A program made the translations under genes and the position numbers. Under the pieces are notes generated by a model, which saw only the letters and a list, made by a program, of their open reading frames with translations, was not told the origin of the DNA and ran no database searches. A stretch of 64,000 nt of DNA from Cordia subcordata (taxonomy: Eukaryota > Streptophyta > Magnoliopsida > Boraginales > Cordiaceae): positions 4,588,001 through 4,652,000 of the forward strand of contig JAPTOF010000015.1 of NCBI GenBank assembly GCA_028554755.1, written 5' to 3'. Positions 1-10,986 of the stretch are shown piece after piece (position 1 is the first letter of the stretch; each line of letters opens with the position of its first letter).

Positions 1-3000
1 GAGGCTGCAGCTTGCTCTACTGCCAGGCTGCCACACAGTCTCTCAAAAGTCAGCCTTTAATCAGCATGCAGATTTTCCTTTTTCCAAATAACCCAAAAAT
101 TTCATAACGGTTAGGTATTTCAAAAGGAAGACCTTTTATCTTTGCACAGCTCCTCCAATTTAAGAACAAGTTATCCATATAGATGGAAACTAAATCCGAG
201 AACCAAAGTAATCTTTTTCTTTGTCCACTCTTTCTTCTTTGTTAAGTAAATCCTCATTCCCTTTCTTCTTCTCCTTCTTACAGTGATGAAATTTTTTCTT
301 ATGCACTAAGGGCGTGCACACATGCAATCCAGTATTATGCTGTTTGTATTATGCCACCTTTTCTTCCTCTATGTCGCTATAAGCTTAACAACTTTTTTTG
401 GCATAGCTGAATTATTCTAATGGTTAAGAGTATTGCTACACCCACAAGTCAGTGCAACTACACCCATAAGTAACTGCAACTACTATGAACAGTAGATAAT
501 TTGCAGGTTTATAAACTTGCTTATCTTCAAAAGACCCCAGCTCACAAAAATCTTCCCACCTTTCTTATGATTATAACATCAGGCATGCTTTTTCATGTAT
601 TTCGATAGTTTGGCCACAATTTAGGTACAAGAATAAACTGAGAGAAAGACAGTTTCGCTAGTAAGTGACCTACAAGTAGGATTTAATTATTTAGAAAGAA
701 AAGAAAAGGGCAGTCTTTGACTCGGTTCATTTCATAACATCAAAAGAATTTCATCTTATTCATAAGTAGTCATAGATCAGCCCTAAATGGTCATGTCTAC
801 ATCAGGCCCGTTTACTGATTGATTGTTTAGTGTAACTCTGAAAAGTTATTTTTTACTCTAATTCCGAGAAGTTTTAGTCTTTTGAGTCAGTTCATTTTAT
901 ATTGTCAAAAGCATTTCTTCTGATATTTATATTAACAACCTTCATAATATGTGTATATATATATATCCATCTCCAATCACTATTCCTGAAACTAGTCATG
1001 GACCACCCATGAGTTGACAGAATGAAAGGTATTGCTTGTGCTGTAATTTTGAACAGTCCTTTGTCATATTCATACTTGGAAGGTTTATCTCCAGAGCTTT
1101 CATCCTTCCGGAGGTCCATCACCTGCCCACTCCCATTGAGATTTACTTTCACATCACAAACTACATATCAATTGAATTGCTATTGTAACCATGCTCGTCC
1201 TAGTATCGCCAGTCAGAAACTGGTAACTCCAAGTCAAGATGAAGGGTGCATGCCCTTCAGGAGTATGGATGGAACACAAGGGTGTCAAAACCCATAATTC
1301 AAGGTGTAATTAGATCCTCTAACAGGTTTCAAGGCTGCTTCCAGTCTCCCATAAGGATGGAAAGAGCCTTTGCACAACTTAACCCTTTCAACCTCAAACA
1401 GGAGAGTCTTCCCTACTACCGTCAAAAGAATGCAATAGAATATGACCATCGATGCTGAAACTCATCCTCATTAAAATCCATTCAAAAAACCAGTTTCTGC
1501 AACTTATGGTGCGGATGTGGCCAGATCAGAGGTCAAGATCTCGACTTATGGCGAAGTGTGGTCACTGGTGCATACCAGTGGCAGCTGGGAACTGCAACAA
1601 CAGGTTATGGTCGCCAAAAGGTGAGAGAGGGGTTGGTAGTAACGGTGTCCAGCGCCGTGGCCAGCAAGAAGGTACTTGGGGTGGTAAGGTTAGGGTTTAG
1701 GCAGGGCAGGGGTTTATATATACATATACATACATACATATATATGTATATATATATATATATATAATATATATATAGTTTTCTGTTTGCTTTTTTTTGT
1801 AAAGAAAAATAAAAGGAAAAAAAAGGGATGGGTTAGGGATGGGGTTGGAAAATTTTCCGTACTGATAACAACTTAGAATATACAGCAAATAAAGGCTTTG
1901 TACTTTTCATAGTACTAGCCTACTCTATTTATAATGTTATGAAATGCAAAGATATTATGTCTCTTCCAATGTGGAAGAGAAACCTATTACAATACTATAA
2001 TACTCCAACTAACATAATAATCTAGCAATAGCAATACATTTGCAAAATTCAATATTGACACACAGATGCTTATGTTGCATATTCCAACCTCCTCTGTATC
2101 CCATATATGCAGGTAATCCCCATGCCAATTCTAAGCTCTATTAAGAATGTCCTTAAGCCGCATACCAACAAGACTGCAATTCAACTTTTACCATGATGAT
2201 GCCTAAACCCTACTTCTATGCCAGTTTCCAACAGAAACCAGTCTACGGACCAAAACGAAAACCATTCTAGTTTTATCGAGCAACTTTTCTTAATAAAGGC
2301 CAGAATGCTGGGCAATGATGAGTAATAAGATGAAGAAAATAACAGAAAAGGTATTGTCTTTCTCCTTACACAGTGCTCAAATGTCCTAAAGAAATATAAA
2401 TGCAAAAGGTGTAACTAATTTTTTTTACTTCAAAGTCAGAAACAACCCTGCTTCTGTCCCACAACAAACACAGTTCTGAAGCATATAATAATAAGCAGGT
2501 AGATGATAGTTCAGACTTGCTAATGGCACTTCAGCAGCTCAATAGGTAGATTTGTTATGCCATTTATATGAGAGGGCTCAGTTAAGAGATGCTGTTATGG
2601 GACAGAATTAGAGTTGTTGATTATGGCAATCCATGTTGCAGTGAACTATACTCCTCTTAAGCTCAAAGACATCACTCAGTATTTTTCCTATGGTTTAAAA
2701 CAAACTAGACATGTACTCAACTTACATACAGGTGACCTTGAAGCCTCAGACTGAAAGCCACAAGTCAAACCAGTAAAGAATTCGAATTATTCAGTATCTG
2801 TATAATGCATATGCTCCATGATGCCAAAGAAACTTGTTTCTAATATATTCAAGTTAGCCAAAGAAAAAATCACTCTAACCTACAATCAAACTATTTAAAT
2901 TCATTGACAGATGAAACTATACAATCACTTATTGCTCTAAATATTTTTCCTCAAAGTTTCATAAATCAATTACAAGAAAAAGTTCAAAGGCACCCGGGGG

Positions 3001-3212
3001 GAAAAAAAAGACTCGATCATCACACAATTTTTATCAAAAACGTTTCTCCACATTGTCCAATAGTTTCCCTGTTAACATACTACAACATACATCTAGTTCA
3101 TGACATTTCCCCGTATGCTCTTGTTACCGCATAGTAGGTAGCAATTCAATTATATCAACACAGAATATTCTGGAAATATTTCCGACATTGTGAGCCATCA
3201 AATTGATTGATA
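1..3212. other. Probable first intron of the LMBR1-like gene; no gene recognised
   Basis: AT-rich sequence downstream (on the minus strand) of the splice donor of the LMBR1-like exon 1. I looked on the minus strand for the expected second exon (Trp-rich segment after ADIWT) and did not find it, so either the intron exceeds 4 kb and exon 2 lies left of the window, or the gene is broken. A minus-strand open frame at about 1020-1152 looks protein-like (hydrophilic, Lys/Asp/Ser rich) but lacks a clear splice donor and matches no family I know. A TA microsatellite lies at 1715-1778. Confidence 0.45.
1715..1778. repeat. TA/TACA-rich microsatellite
   Basis: Almost pure alternating TA with interspersed CA units over about 60 bases. 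Simple repeat, probably variable in length. Confidence 0.9.
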
Positions 3213-3837
3213 GACCCCCCCCCCAAAAAAAAAGTTCAAAACTTTTCTTTTATATTTTAGTTTATATTTTATGAATTTGGTTATTTTTATTGATGTTTCG
3301 CCCCCAGATACTTGATGTGTTGCCCCCCAATTTATATTACTAATTAAAAAACTCATTAACTTTAATAAGTTCTTTAAAAAAATGTTGTCAGCTATCTAAT
3401 TTATTTTAAATGATTTTCAATAAAAACCTAACAAAATTTAGTCAATAATACTTAAACTATGACATATTTATAAATCATTTTTTTTGGTGATAACATATTT
3501 AATAAAGAAAGAGATAACCGATAACTTAAATATTAATTCTTAAGAGAAGAGGTCTAAAAGGATGTACAAATAGGCCCTATATAAATTTTTTGCGGTCAGT
3601 GGATGAGTAATTATTTATCTTTATATTTACTGAAATGTGTTTGGACAATAAAAAATATTTTATTCGCTTAGTCAATCATGCACATATTCATAATATAATG
3701 AGAATAGTAGAATATATGTATATATGTGTTTATGTCTAAACAATATCATAAATATATATATATAATTTTTCATCGGTTATTTAAATAAATTTTTAAAAAC
3801 TTCGCCGCCCTTGCTCTGAATCCTGGCTCCGCCACTG
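3213..3837 (-). mobile_element. hAT-derived non-autonomous element, one terminus intact
   Basis: The right end, read on the minus strand, begins CAGTGGCGGAGCCAGGATTC, a hAT-type terminal sequence of the plant ZMYM1-like group; it matches the terminus at 5285 in 15 of 20 positions. The element is flanked by gattgata (3205-3212) and gatcgata (3838-3845), an 8-bp target duplication with one transition, as expected for hAT. The left end starts with a run of C and A and lacks the inverted repeat, so it is probably deleted. The interior is AT-rich with no transposase. It lies inside the presumed first intron of the LMBR1-like gene. Confidence 0.6.
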
Positions 3838-4092
3838 GATCGATAGCACTAGCTACTCAAACATCAAACAATTTCCTCAATTTGACAGAATCACATAGTG
3901 ACATCTTTTCTAAGATCAACCCCCCTAACCACTATCTATCAACTAAGTTTCCCAAACAACAACAAACAAATAAGAAGAAAAATGAATCTATTTACTTAAG
4001 CTAAACAGTTAAGTAAAACTGCCAAAACGCGAGCTGAGGTTGAGCTCAAAATACACACCATAACAAATTAATCAACGGCGAACAAAGCGTAC

Positions 4093-4260
4093 CGTCCAAA
4101 TGTCGGCAGGGACGAGGATGATGATGGAGATGGAGCAGAACCAGGTATAGCCGACCGTGAAGAACACGTAACGAGGCACGTCTGGTCCTGCAAAGTACTT
4201 CAGAGTCAATATCACCATGCCTAGGGTTAGAGGTAGAGAGATCATATAAAAGACCCACAT
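4093..4260 (-). CDS. LMBR1-domain (LIMR family) membrane protein, exon 1
   Basis: The ATG at 4260 opens a 56-residue frame starting MWVFYMISLPLTLGMVILTL and ending in PADIWT. It then reaches an in-frame GTACGC at 4092, a plausible splice donor; the frame would otherwise stop at 4072. The hydrophobic start, the FAGPDVPRYV loop and the ILVPADIW segment match, from memory, the N-terminus of plant LIMR proteins (LMBR1 domain-containing protein 2 homologues, about 500-700 residues, multi-pass). Visible here are the first transmembrane helix (about residues 3-22), a short loop, and a second helix (about 34-52). The remaining exons must lie left of the window. The function of plant LIMR proteins is poorly known. 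Transition-type decay, common in the neighbouring repeats, is absent, which suggests selection. This is the only host gene I can support. Confidence 0.85.
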
Positions 4261-4560
4261 CTCTCTCTATCTCTATCCCCCTCTCTTCCCACTGGGCTGT
4301 TTGTTCTTCTGCTGAAAATCACTGCTGCAGTTTCGGGGGGAGCGGTGCTTCGGTGAGTGGGTGTTGGGGGCGGCTGGTTCTATCGTCCGCGATCTCTGGC
4401 GTCCTCTATTGTACGCGATTTGCTGTGATTTATTGTCTGATGAAGTGTTGAAGGTTGAACAGAGAGAGGGAGCGGAGGTGACGTGGATTGCGGGAAATAT
4501 GTTTGTTGACGGTGCACCCACTTCAATCCAGGCTTTAGATTATAATGAGAACAGAGATTT
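4261..4560 (-). promoter_or_regulatory. 5'UTR and proximal promoter of the LMBR1-like gene
   Basis: Upstream of the ATG on the minus strand is a GA-rich tract (4261-4285) of the kind common in plant 5'UTRs. It is followed by a locally GC-rich, CpG-containing stretch to about 4500 that stands out from the AT-rich surroundings. An open frame on the plus strand (4361-4615) is a by-product of this composition. No clear TATA box was identified, so the transcription start is not placed. Confidence 0.5.
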
Positions 4561-4633
4561 TTTTTGTTTTTTGTTTTTTTTTTTTTGTTTTTTTATGCGA
4601 AGGAACAAAGATTGATATTGAAAAAGAAAGAAA

Positions 4634-4948
4634 GTGGTTTTGACCAAAAGGACAGGGGAAAAGAAAATGCATGTTTATTCAGATTTACATACGAATTATA
4701 ATTACTTTGTCAATCTATTTGTACTTCTGCGAGTTAGGCGTGTTTGTATTTTTTTTTATTGCACTAAGAATTGATTTTTATCAAAGTATTAGTGGTTTTG
4801 ACCAAAAGGACAGGGGAAAAGAAAATGCATGTTTATTCAGATTTACATATGAATTATAATTACTTTGTCAATCTATTTGTACTTCTGCGAGTTAGGCGTG
4901 TTTGTATTTTTTTTATTGCACTAAGAATTGATTTTTATCAAAGTATTT
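4634..4948. repeat. 158-bp tandem duplication
   Basis: Two adjacent copies starting with gtggttttgaccaaaaggac, at 4634-4791 and 4792-4948. They differ at only a couple of positions and by one T in a poly-T run. The duplication lies just upstream of the LMBR1-like promoter region. The very low divergence suggests it is young. Confidence 0.9.
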
Positions 4949-5036
4949 CTATTTTATGGCTTGATTGGTATTTCAATAGAATAGAAATTTATATGGTTTA
5001 ATTTCTTAATTCAAAGTATGCTTTGGGTTTTGGGAT

Positions 5037-5040
<4 letters not shown>

Positions 5041-5076
<36 letters not shown>
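5041..5076. repeat. TA microsatellite
   Basis: An uninterrupted alternating AT run of about 30 bases ending in ttatat. Confidence 0.95.
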
Positions 5077-5096
5077 CATTGGGGTTCTGCGTCACA

Positions 5097-5109
5097 TGGT
5101 TATCAGAGC
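5097..5109 (+). other. Possible Copia primer-binding site remnant
   Basis: TGGTTATCAGAGC resembles the Copia-type PBS TGGTATCAGAGC (complementary to initiator tRNA-Met) with one inserted T, and it directly follows a possible LTR end (gtcaca). The following 175 bases to 5284 are AT/purine-rich like a Copia leader, but no coding domain follows. A chance match or a small Copia leader remnant are both possible. Confidence 0.3.
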
Positions 5110-5586
5110 TTTTGTCAAAAATAAATTCTTGTTTATCTTTATTTTAATTTTGTTGCTATAATTCTTTTCTTGAATTTGAATTCTGCTTATTGGAAAGAAA
5201 GAAAGAAAAAAGAGGAAAAATTAAAAAAAAAGAGAAAAAGAAGGAACAAATAGACAAAAAAAAATCTTAGATTGAGATCATGATCAGTAATGGGGCTAGG
5301 ATTCTTATTAAAAGGATCAAGAAAATATATACAACTTAAAATATAAATATGAAAAATAAATATTTTATTAATTTACGATAAAGTTACAAAAGTGACCTAC
5401 GAGTTTTCATAATTTTGAAAACGCTGCATAATGGTTTTATTACTAATACTGTCAAATATATCCTTCTCAATATATGTCACTAAATAATCATTCATCCATT
5501 AATCGCTCATTCGATTTCTCAATTTGTTTTTGATAAAACTCATGGTAGAAAATGTCCTTTCAATTGTGGTGGTAGCAACTAGTAAT

Positions 5587-7889
5587 TGATCGCTATCGTG
5601 AATTCCAATTTAAATTAGCCTACAAGTGCACAAGTCATTTGTAGCCTAGTGTACGAAGAGGCAAAAGTTAGGTGCGATTCTAAGCTACGTGCGTCTTATA
5701 AAGCTATAAGAAAAGGTCCTAAACTACTTATCTTTTTGGAGGTTTTGGATTGAGTGGAGCTCAAATTTAAACTAAATTTGCTCTTGGAGCTGATTTCTTC
5801 ATTTTTCTAAGCAAAGCTCTTCGGGTGCTGAGAAACTAAAAAGACTATAAAGCTAAAAGGCGTGTAGAAGCAGGAAAGGGAGACATAAACTAAGAAAAGG
5901 GTACTACATTAATTAGGAAGGCTTAGGGAGATTACTACTCAATTAGGAGGGAAGATTGTACCTTATTTTGGGGTGATTTTGATGATATTTAGCTTATATT
6001 TACCTTATCATCCATAATCACTGGTGCAATTCTATCCCTAATTTGGCACCTAAATTGGAGTATAGCTTGGTCTGTGTTTAATTAAGGTTTTAGGGTTAAT
6101 TAATTATATCCTTGAGGTGGTTGATTAATCAAATCCTAGGATTCATATCATTAGCTAGGTTTAAAGTTAGGATCTAAACTAACTTGGAGTGATTACATTA
6201 TTTGGAAGCGTATTAGTTGGATTAAAAACTAAAGACTACTCACCATAGCATAATCTAGGTTTAAGCACCATTGTTTAAGCACCATTAATCAAGCACCAAA
6301 TAAGCAAATCTAAAGCATTAAAGCACATGAAAATACATGTCATCTCATGTAGGCAATTAGGCAAACACAGAGACATATTTGCTATAGCCAAAATTGGCTT
6401 GGCCCAAGGGCCACTTATCTCGAAACACATGGTAAGACAACCGTGACCCATTAACGTTGCATGACCCAAGAAAGCTCTATGGGTTGCTGCTTTGCAGTAA
6501 AAGACGTGCTAAACACACGTGATTTGCATAACCACGTATGACGTTATCTTAACCCCTTAAGATAAGCACATCAGTGGGTAGCATATCTTTCCAGATAAGT
6601 TTAATTTTATCTATACAATAACTAAGAAGTCTCTAGAGCACTCAAGGAGATATATAGTACCTATCTAATTAGATCTACATGATAAAAATGAAGTTATACA
6701 CGCCTCTACATCTGAGACGACTATAAATACACCATTCCAAGAGTGGCATGGGACAGGAGACACTACACCCTTACACCCTTACACCCTTATACTTATATAC
6801 ATCCAATTTCTCATTTTCGTACCTAGTCTTTCCTTTTATACAGGCCTTCCCTTTATATACCCTTATATCCTTTCCTCCAATAACTGACTTGGGCATCGGG
6901 GTTTCTTTGGCTAGCATCACATCAGTGTCAAAGACTTACCCGCCTTTCTCGCTTTCTGTTTTATTCGTGATTGTAGATTTTAGCATCTACATTTGCAAAA
7001 GCCATATGAACAATAAATAAAGCAAGACATGTATTAATCATCAAAATCATCCCCAAAACAAGTTTACATACTTTAAAATCAAAGTAGCAATCTACCCTAA
7101 CTAAACTAAGCAACCATCATATAATCAAGAACAAGAGAAAGGTTGAGAAGCTTCTCCATGTTCTTGACTTTGTTTACAAAGGCCTTCAAAATCTCCTTCC
7201 AAACTTGCTTAGAAATCCCAAATCAAGCTTGTGCTAGGTGGAATTAATGTGGGTGGGTGTAGAAGTGAGATGAGTAACAAGGATTGTAGGCTAGGTTTTA
7301 TGGATTTTAAAGATGGGAATGAGAGATAGGTGAAGAATGGGATGAAAGATACACAAAATAAGCTCAAAATGGCCTTAAATAAGGTTCTTCTACTACAAAA
7401 GTCGGTCTCTAAGTCGGTCACCCGGCCTTAGAGCAAGTCAAACTAGCATTGGAAGATGTTTTTTAAACCTCTACCCCCCGGTCACTAGGGTCCGTAGTCT
7501 GACCTTGGGGTAGGGGTGCGATCAACCATAGGCTGCAAGCTTCAAATTCAACTCCCTTCATGCTCGGTATTGTCTTGTTGCTTCATTCTTCATCCGGGAG
7601 CTCTCAAATGCCTTTTTCTTCATGTTTCTCCTCCAAATCAACCTTAACTTTGCTCCAAGATCCAAGCATCCTCAATTTAAGCTCAAAACATCACTCCAAC
7701 TCTCACCTAAAATGCAAGAAACAAGCATTTAGTGTAGTATTTTAGCTATAAACTCAGCTCTGAACATTTGTAGCCTAATATACACAAGTATGATGTAAAT
7801 ACTACAATAAAGCTATCTATAAAGCACAAAAATACCTTTAACATCATAGAATAATGCATCAACAAATACACATAAACCAAGACACATCA
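5587..7889 (-). mobile_element. Athila-type solo LTR inserted in the hAT transposase
   Basis: Read on the minus strand it starts TGATGTGTCTTGG and ends GATAGCGATCA. It is flanked on the plus strand by gtaat at 5582-5586 and 7890-7894, an exact 5-bp target duplication, and removing it rejoins the hAT reading region. It shares with the other LTRs here the CACATAGACATG motifs and the inverted TTAGCT..TTTAAA..AGTTAGG-like hairpin relics (about 6150-6230). No internal region is present, so it is a solo LTR left by LTR-LTR recombination. It is enlarged by the nested LTR at 6383-6991. Confidence 0.85.
6383..6991 (+). mobile_element. Tat-like Ty3/gypsy solo LTR nested in the Athila-type LTR
   Basis: Flanked by tttgc at 6378-6382 and 6992-6996. 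The termini TATAG...CTACA fit TGTAG...CTACA with one transition. A TATA box (CTATAAATA, about 6721-6729) gives plus orientation. The 3' part with tgacttgggcatcgg followed by C-rich segments resembles the U5 of Tat-clade gypsy LTRs. No internal sequence remains. Confidence 0.75.
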
Positions 7890-8175
7890 GTAATATCAGT
7901 GTCAACTTCAGGAGTAAGAAAACCAAAAGATAAACAATGCGCTTTTTTTACTCTACCAACTTTTTTGAAAGTTCTGCTATCCCTTTCAACTTAGAAAATC
8001 TATCATATTATTGCATATCAATAATATAATTTTCAAGTTGAAGATCAAGAGCCAACACATCATTAGCAAAAAAGTCATCGGGATAAAACTCAGCAAGTCT
8101 ACATAGTCTCATTAAATGAAGCAAAATGATTTTCCAGAATAAAACAAGCCATATAAAGAAATACTTGGAGTTTTC

Positions 8176-8228
8176 CTCTATAAAGCGATTATTCAATTCT
8201 CGACTCTATAAAGCGATTATTCAATTCT
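8176..8228. repeat. 25-bp direct duplication in the hAT coding remnant
   Basis: ctctataaagcgattattca with the next five bases occurs twice, at 8176-8200 and 8204-8228, separated by cga. It adds 28 bp to the decayed frame. Confidence 0.9.
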
Positions 8229-9589
8229 TGAAGTTGCATATCTATTATTGTGTAAAATAATCCAACTCGATATCAATGATCATTTATTTCTTATAGAGTT
8301 CTCCGGCGTGATCTTTCTAGGAGCAATATACAAGTCATTCATGTTGGGTACAACTTATTGTAAAATGTTGAAACTTATTAAAAAGGAGAATCCTATTCTT
8401 CATCTCTAATCATTTCTAGATGTTTCTTTGCCACTTCTACAAGTTTCATAGCATTAATGATGCCTTGTTCCTTTCTTTGAAGAGCTACTGACAAATAATG
8501 TGTAACACCTAATACTCTTTTCATCAGATGGTGGTTAAAAACACAGTAAAATGATACTAATAAATTCAAAAGAGATTGTGCTTCAGCTTTTTCCTTAGAC
8601 AAACCATTTGTCTCAAGAACTTCAAGTGCATTAATTATAGAAAATAACAACACAATCAAATTTAAGAGTGTAGAATAATGGGACCCCCATCGAGTGTCAC
8701 CAGCTCATTTTAAACCCAATTTTTGGTTTAACTGCCTTCAACTTTTCTTCAATTTCAGTTGCTTGGTTTTCTCGAAGCCTGTCTTGTCTTTTACAAGAAG
8801 TACCAACCACATTCACTAGATTGCTCACTAAGTTGAAAAATATGGCAATGTCAACAACATGATTCTTGGCAACTGCTACAAGAGTTAATTGGAGTTGATG
8901 TGCAAAGCAATAAATGCTATATGTTGATCTATTCTCCCTCATAATTAAAGTTCTAAGACCATTGAACTCACCTTGCATATTACTGGCCCCATCAAAGCCT
9001 TGGCCTCTTAACCTTGATAAACTCAAACTATACTTTGAGATAGGGGAATCAATTGCCTGTTTAAGTGATAGTGTTGTTGTATCAACCACATGAATAATGT
9101 CGAGAAAGCGCTTTATTATTTTTCTTTTCTCATCAACATAGCAAAGAATAACAGCCATTTGCTCTTTATAATATGTATCTGTGGGCTCATCAAGTAGTAT
9201 TGCAAAGTAGTCTTTTCCAAGGTCTTTGATGATCACATTTACTGTTTCACTAGTAGCAGCATTTATAATATCTTTTTGGATGCCGGAAGAAACCATTTGT
9301 AGGTTTTTTGTGCATTTTTTTAACATAACCTTATTGACAACATCATTAGAAACTTCAAAAGTTCAAGAAAATTTCCCCTATTGTTTGAATCTCGAGATTC
9401 ATCATTACCAAGGAAAGCTAGGCCTTGCTTGAGAAGAGCCCTAATGCAATCCACTGCTGCATTTAAACGTATTCGGTATTCAGTCTTAACTTGTTCAGGT
9501 TGCTTCTGAATAGCTGCTAGGATACTTTGTTTTCCTTTCATCAACGCTTCACATTTTCTCATTGATAAATCTAAAATAAGCTTTTAATT

Positions 9590-10937
9590 CATAGTTAATT
9601 GTGTTTAATTCTAGAATTAGATGCTTCCAAAATGGCGCTTTTTATGTATTTTTGCATGTTTATGCTTGGAAAAAGGAGGTAGATGCATTATATATGGATT
9701 CAAAGACTTTCTGGATACGTTTGTAGTTGATAAAATTGACTCTGCTACCTTAGAAAATACTATACAATTCCTACGCAGGATTGACCAATCTTTGACCAAG
9801 ACTAGAGATATTTTTGAAACACTTTTGGAAAGGATTTGCATTGAAAACTTGTCATATTTTGGAAAAGAAGGAGATTAATTCTAGAAGACTTTTATTTCAT
9901 TAAGAATTGTAATTGAGAATTTTTACCTTTTTATTTTCCTTAGCTTATAAAGAGTTTCCTTATCTGATAAAGACTTTAGTTAGGATTTCTCCTCTATATT
10001 TTCTTATGTATGATTCATAGAGTTATCCAGACATTTTACTGAAAATACTTTCCAGCAGGTTTTTCTCTTTAGATGCCTACTCCATGTCCATGGAGTTCTA
10101 AACTTTCTTTTAGCCAAGGGTTAATCCAAATTTTGGTTTTTCAATTTCGTGAGATCTAACTAATTCAATTCTTTCACTTTGATTTTGGTACTTATGTGTT
10201 TACTGTTTTAAGAATTAATATTGTCTTTTGATTGTTTAATTTGCCGACGATTATTCAAGTACTTGATGATAGGTAGCCAATTAGATTAGTTGAATTAATC
10301 TAAGAATAGCGGGAACTAGATCTCTTGTGTAAACACATAATCTAATTGAGAGATTGCCATAAGAGAATCGACTTTTAGAATCAGGTCTTTCTAGAACCTA
10401 GTGCTGCCATTAGATAGACCCTATGGGAATCTCTGGGGATAAAACCATTTAATAGGTAAGGCAATAACGGGAAAGAGGAGCTTGTTAAGTCGTGCCAACA
10501 ACCATAACTGATTTATCAAAATAGGTGGACGTCATATTTGCATATAGCATTGGAATTATAGACCAAAACTGATATTAAACCTAAGGCTAAGCTTAATTCC
10601 CATTAATTTTTTGTTTAATATTAATTTTTCAACATTTATTTAAGTCTAGGTTGCATTTGTATCTTTAATTTTGTTGCTATGTACATTTTTCTATTTTCTG
10701 CCCAATTACATGCCCGCACTTAGTGGTCCAGTGTACTGGACAGTTTGTTTATTTTGTTTTTTTTGCGTTAAAAACCCCCTTCTTTAATTGCAACTTATTT
10801 GATTAATCTACTTGGCATAATTAGCATGTCCTAAATCTCCCAATTCCTATGGACTCAACCCCTTCTCACCGTGTACTCGAATTAAATTTGCAAGGTAAGC
10901 AATAGGAATTTATTTTTGGTAGTTTCGATGCCCACCA
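9590..10937 (+). repeat. 5' LTR of the Athila-type gag-protease element
   Basis: Non-coding sequence between the truncated hAT remnant and the PBS. It ends in gatgcccacca, seven bases before the TGGCACC of the PBS. Two overlapping open frames on opposite strands near 9620-9878 are compositional. No second copy is in the window, so the start (between 9570 and 9605) is inferred. Confidence 0.55.
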
Positions 10938-10943
10938 AAATTT

Positions 10944-10961
10944 TGGCACCGTTGCCAAGAA
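10944..10961 (+). promoter_or_regulatory. Primer-binding site, tRNA-Asp type, decayed
   Basis: TGGCACCGTTGCCAAGAA matches the tRNA-Asp PBS TGGCGCCGTTGCCGGGGA except for G-to-A transitions. Athila-clade elements are known to use tRNA-Asp. Confidence 0.85.
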
Positions 10962-10986
10962 TTGGTACCAAAATTTTTTCTTTTCT

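Larger units (their letters stand above)
5370..9562 (-). pseudogene. hAT transposase (ZMYM1-like, C-terminal dimerisation domain), broken
   Basis: In coding order: 9562-9320 contains the MRKCEALMKGKQ and LGNDES..NNRGNFLELLKFL segments; 9326-8697 contains the catalytic-domain block with LLDEPTDTYYKEQMAVILCYV, SRLRGQGFDGASNMQGEFNG and CFAHQLQL; 8659-8393 contains helical spacer; 8196-7990 contains LCRLAEFYPDDF and the IDMQ region; after the inserted LTR, 5586-5370 contains the dimerisation motif TIERTFSTMSFIKNKLRNRM. The motif order and content match, from memory, plant proteins annotated as TTF-type zinc finger/hAT dimerisation or ZMYM1-like. Breaks include a frameshift near 8690, stop codons near 7950, a stop after RNRMSD, and the 2.3-kb LTR insertion. 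A 25-bp segment is duplicated at 8176-8200/8204-8228. It cannot encode an active transposase. Confidence 0.85.
5285..9590 (-). mobile_element. hAT transposon remnant (ZMYM1/TTF-type zinc finger-hAT group)
   Basis: The left (3') terminus is CAGTAATGGGGCTAGGATTC, related to the hAT terminus at 3837. Minus-strand coding remnants run from about 9562 to 5370 and end with a hAT C-terminal dimerisation segment. The right (5') part, including any zinc finger and the other inverted repeat, is missing at about 9570-9600, where an Athila-type LTR begins. A solo LTR splits the C-terminal coding region between 5587 and 7889. Confidence 0.8.

Noticed and set aside
892..1152. 86-residue minus-strand open frame, charged and protein-like
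   Set aside because: No recognisable domain, no convincing splice sites on both sides, and overlapping plus-strand open frames of similar length. Kept only as a remark in the intron entry.
4361..4615. Plus-strand open frame upstream of the LMBR1-like exon
   Set aside because: It is antisense to the GC-rich 5'UTR/promoter and runs into a poly-T tract giving a Phe-rich tail; no homology.
9617..9878. Overlapping open frames on both strands
   Set aside because: They lie in the 5' LTR of the Athila-type element and match no protein.
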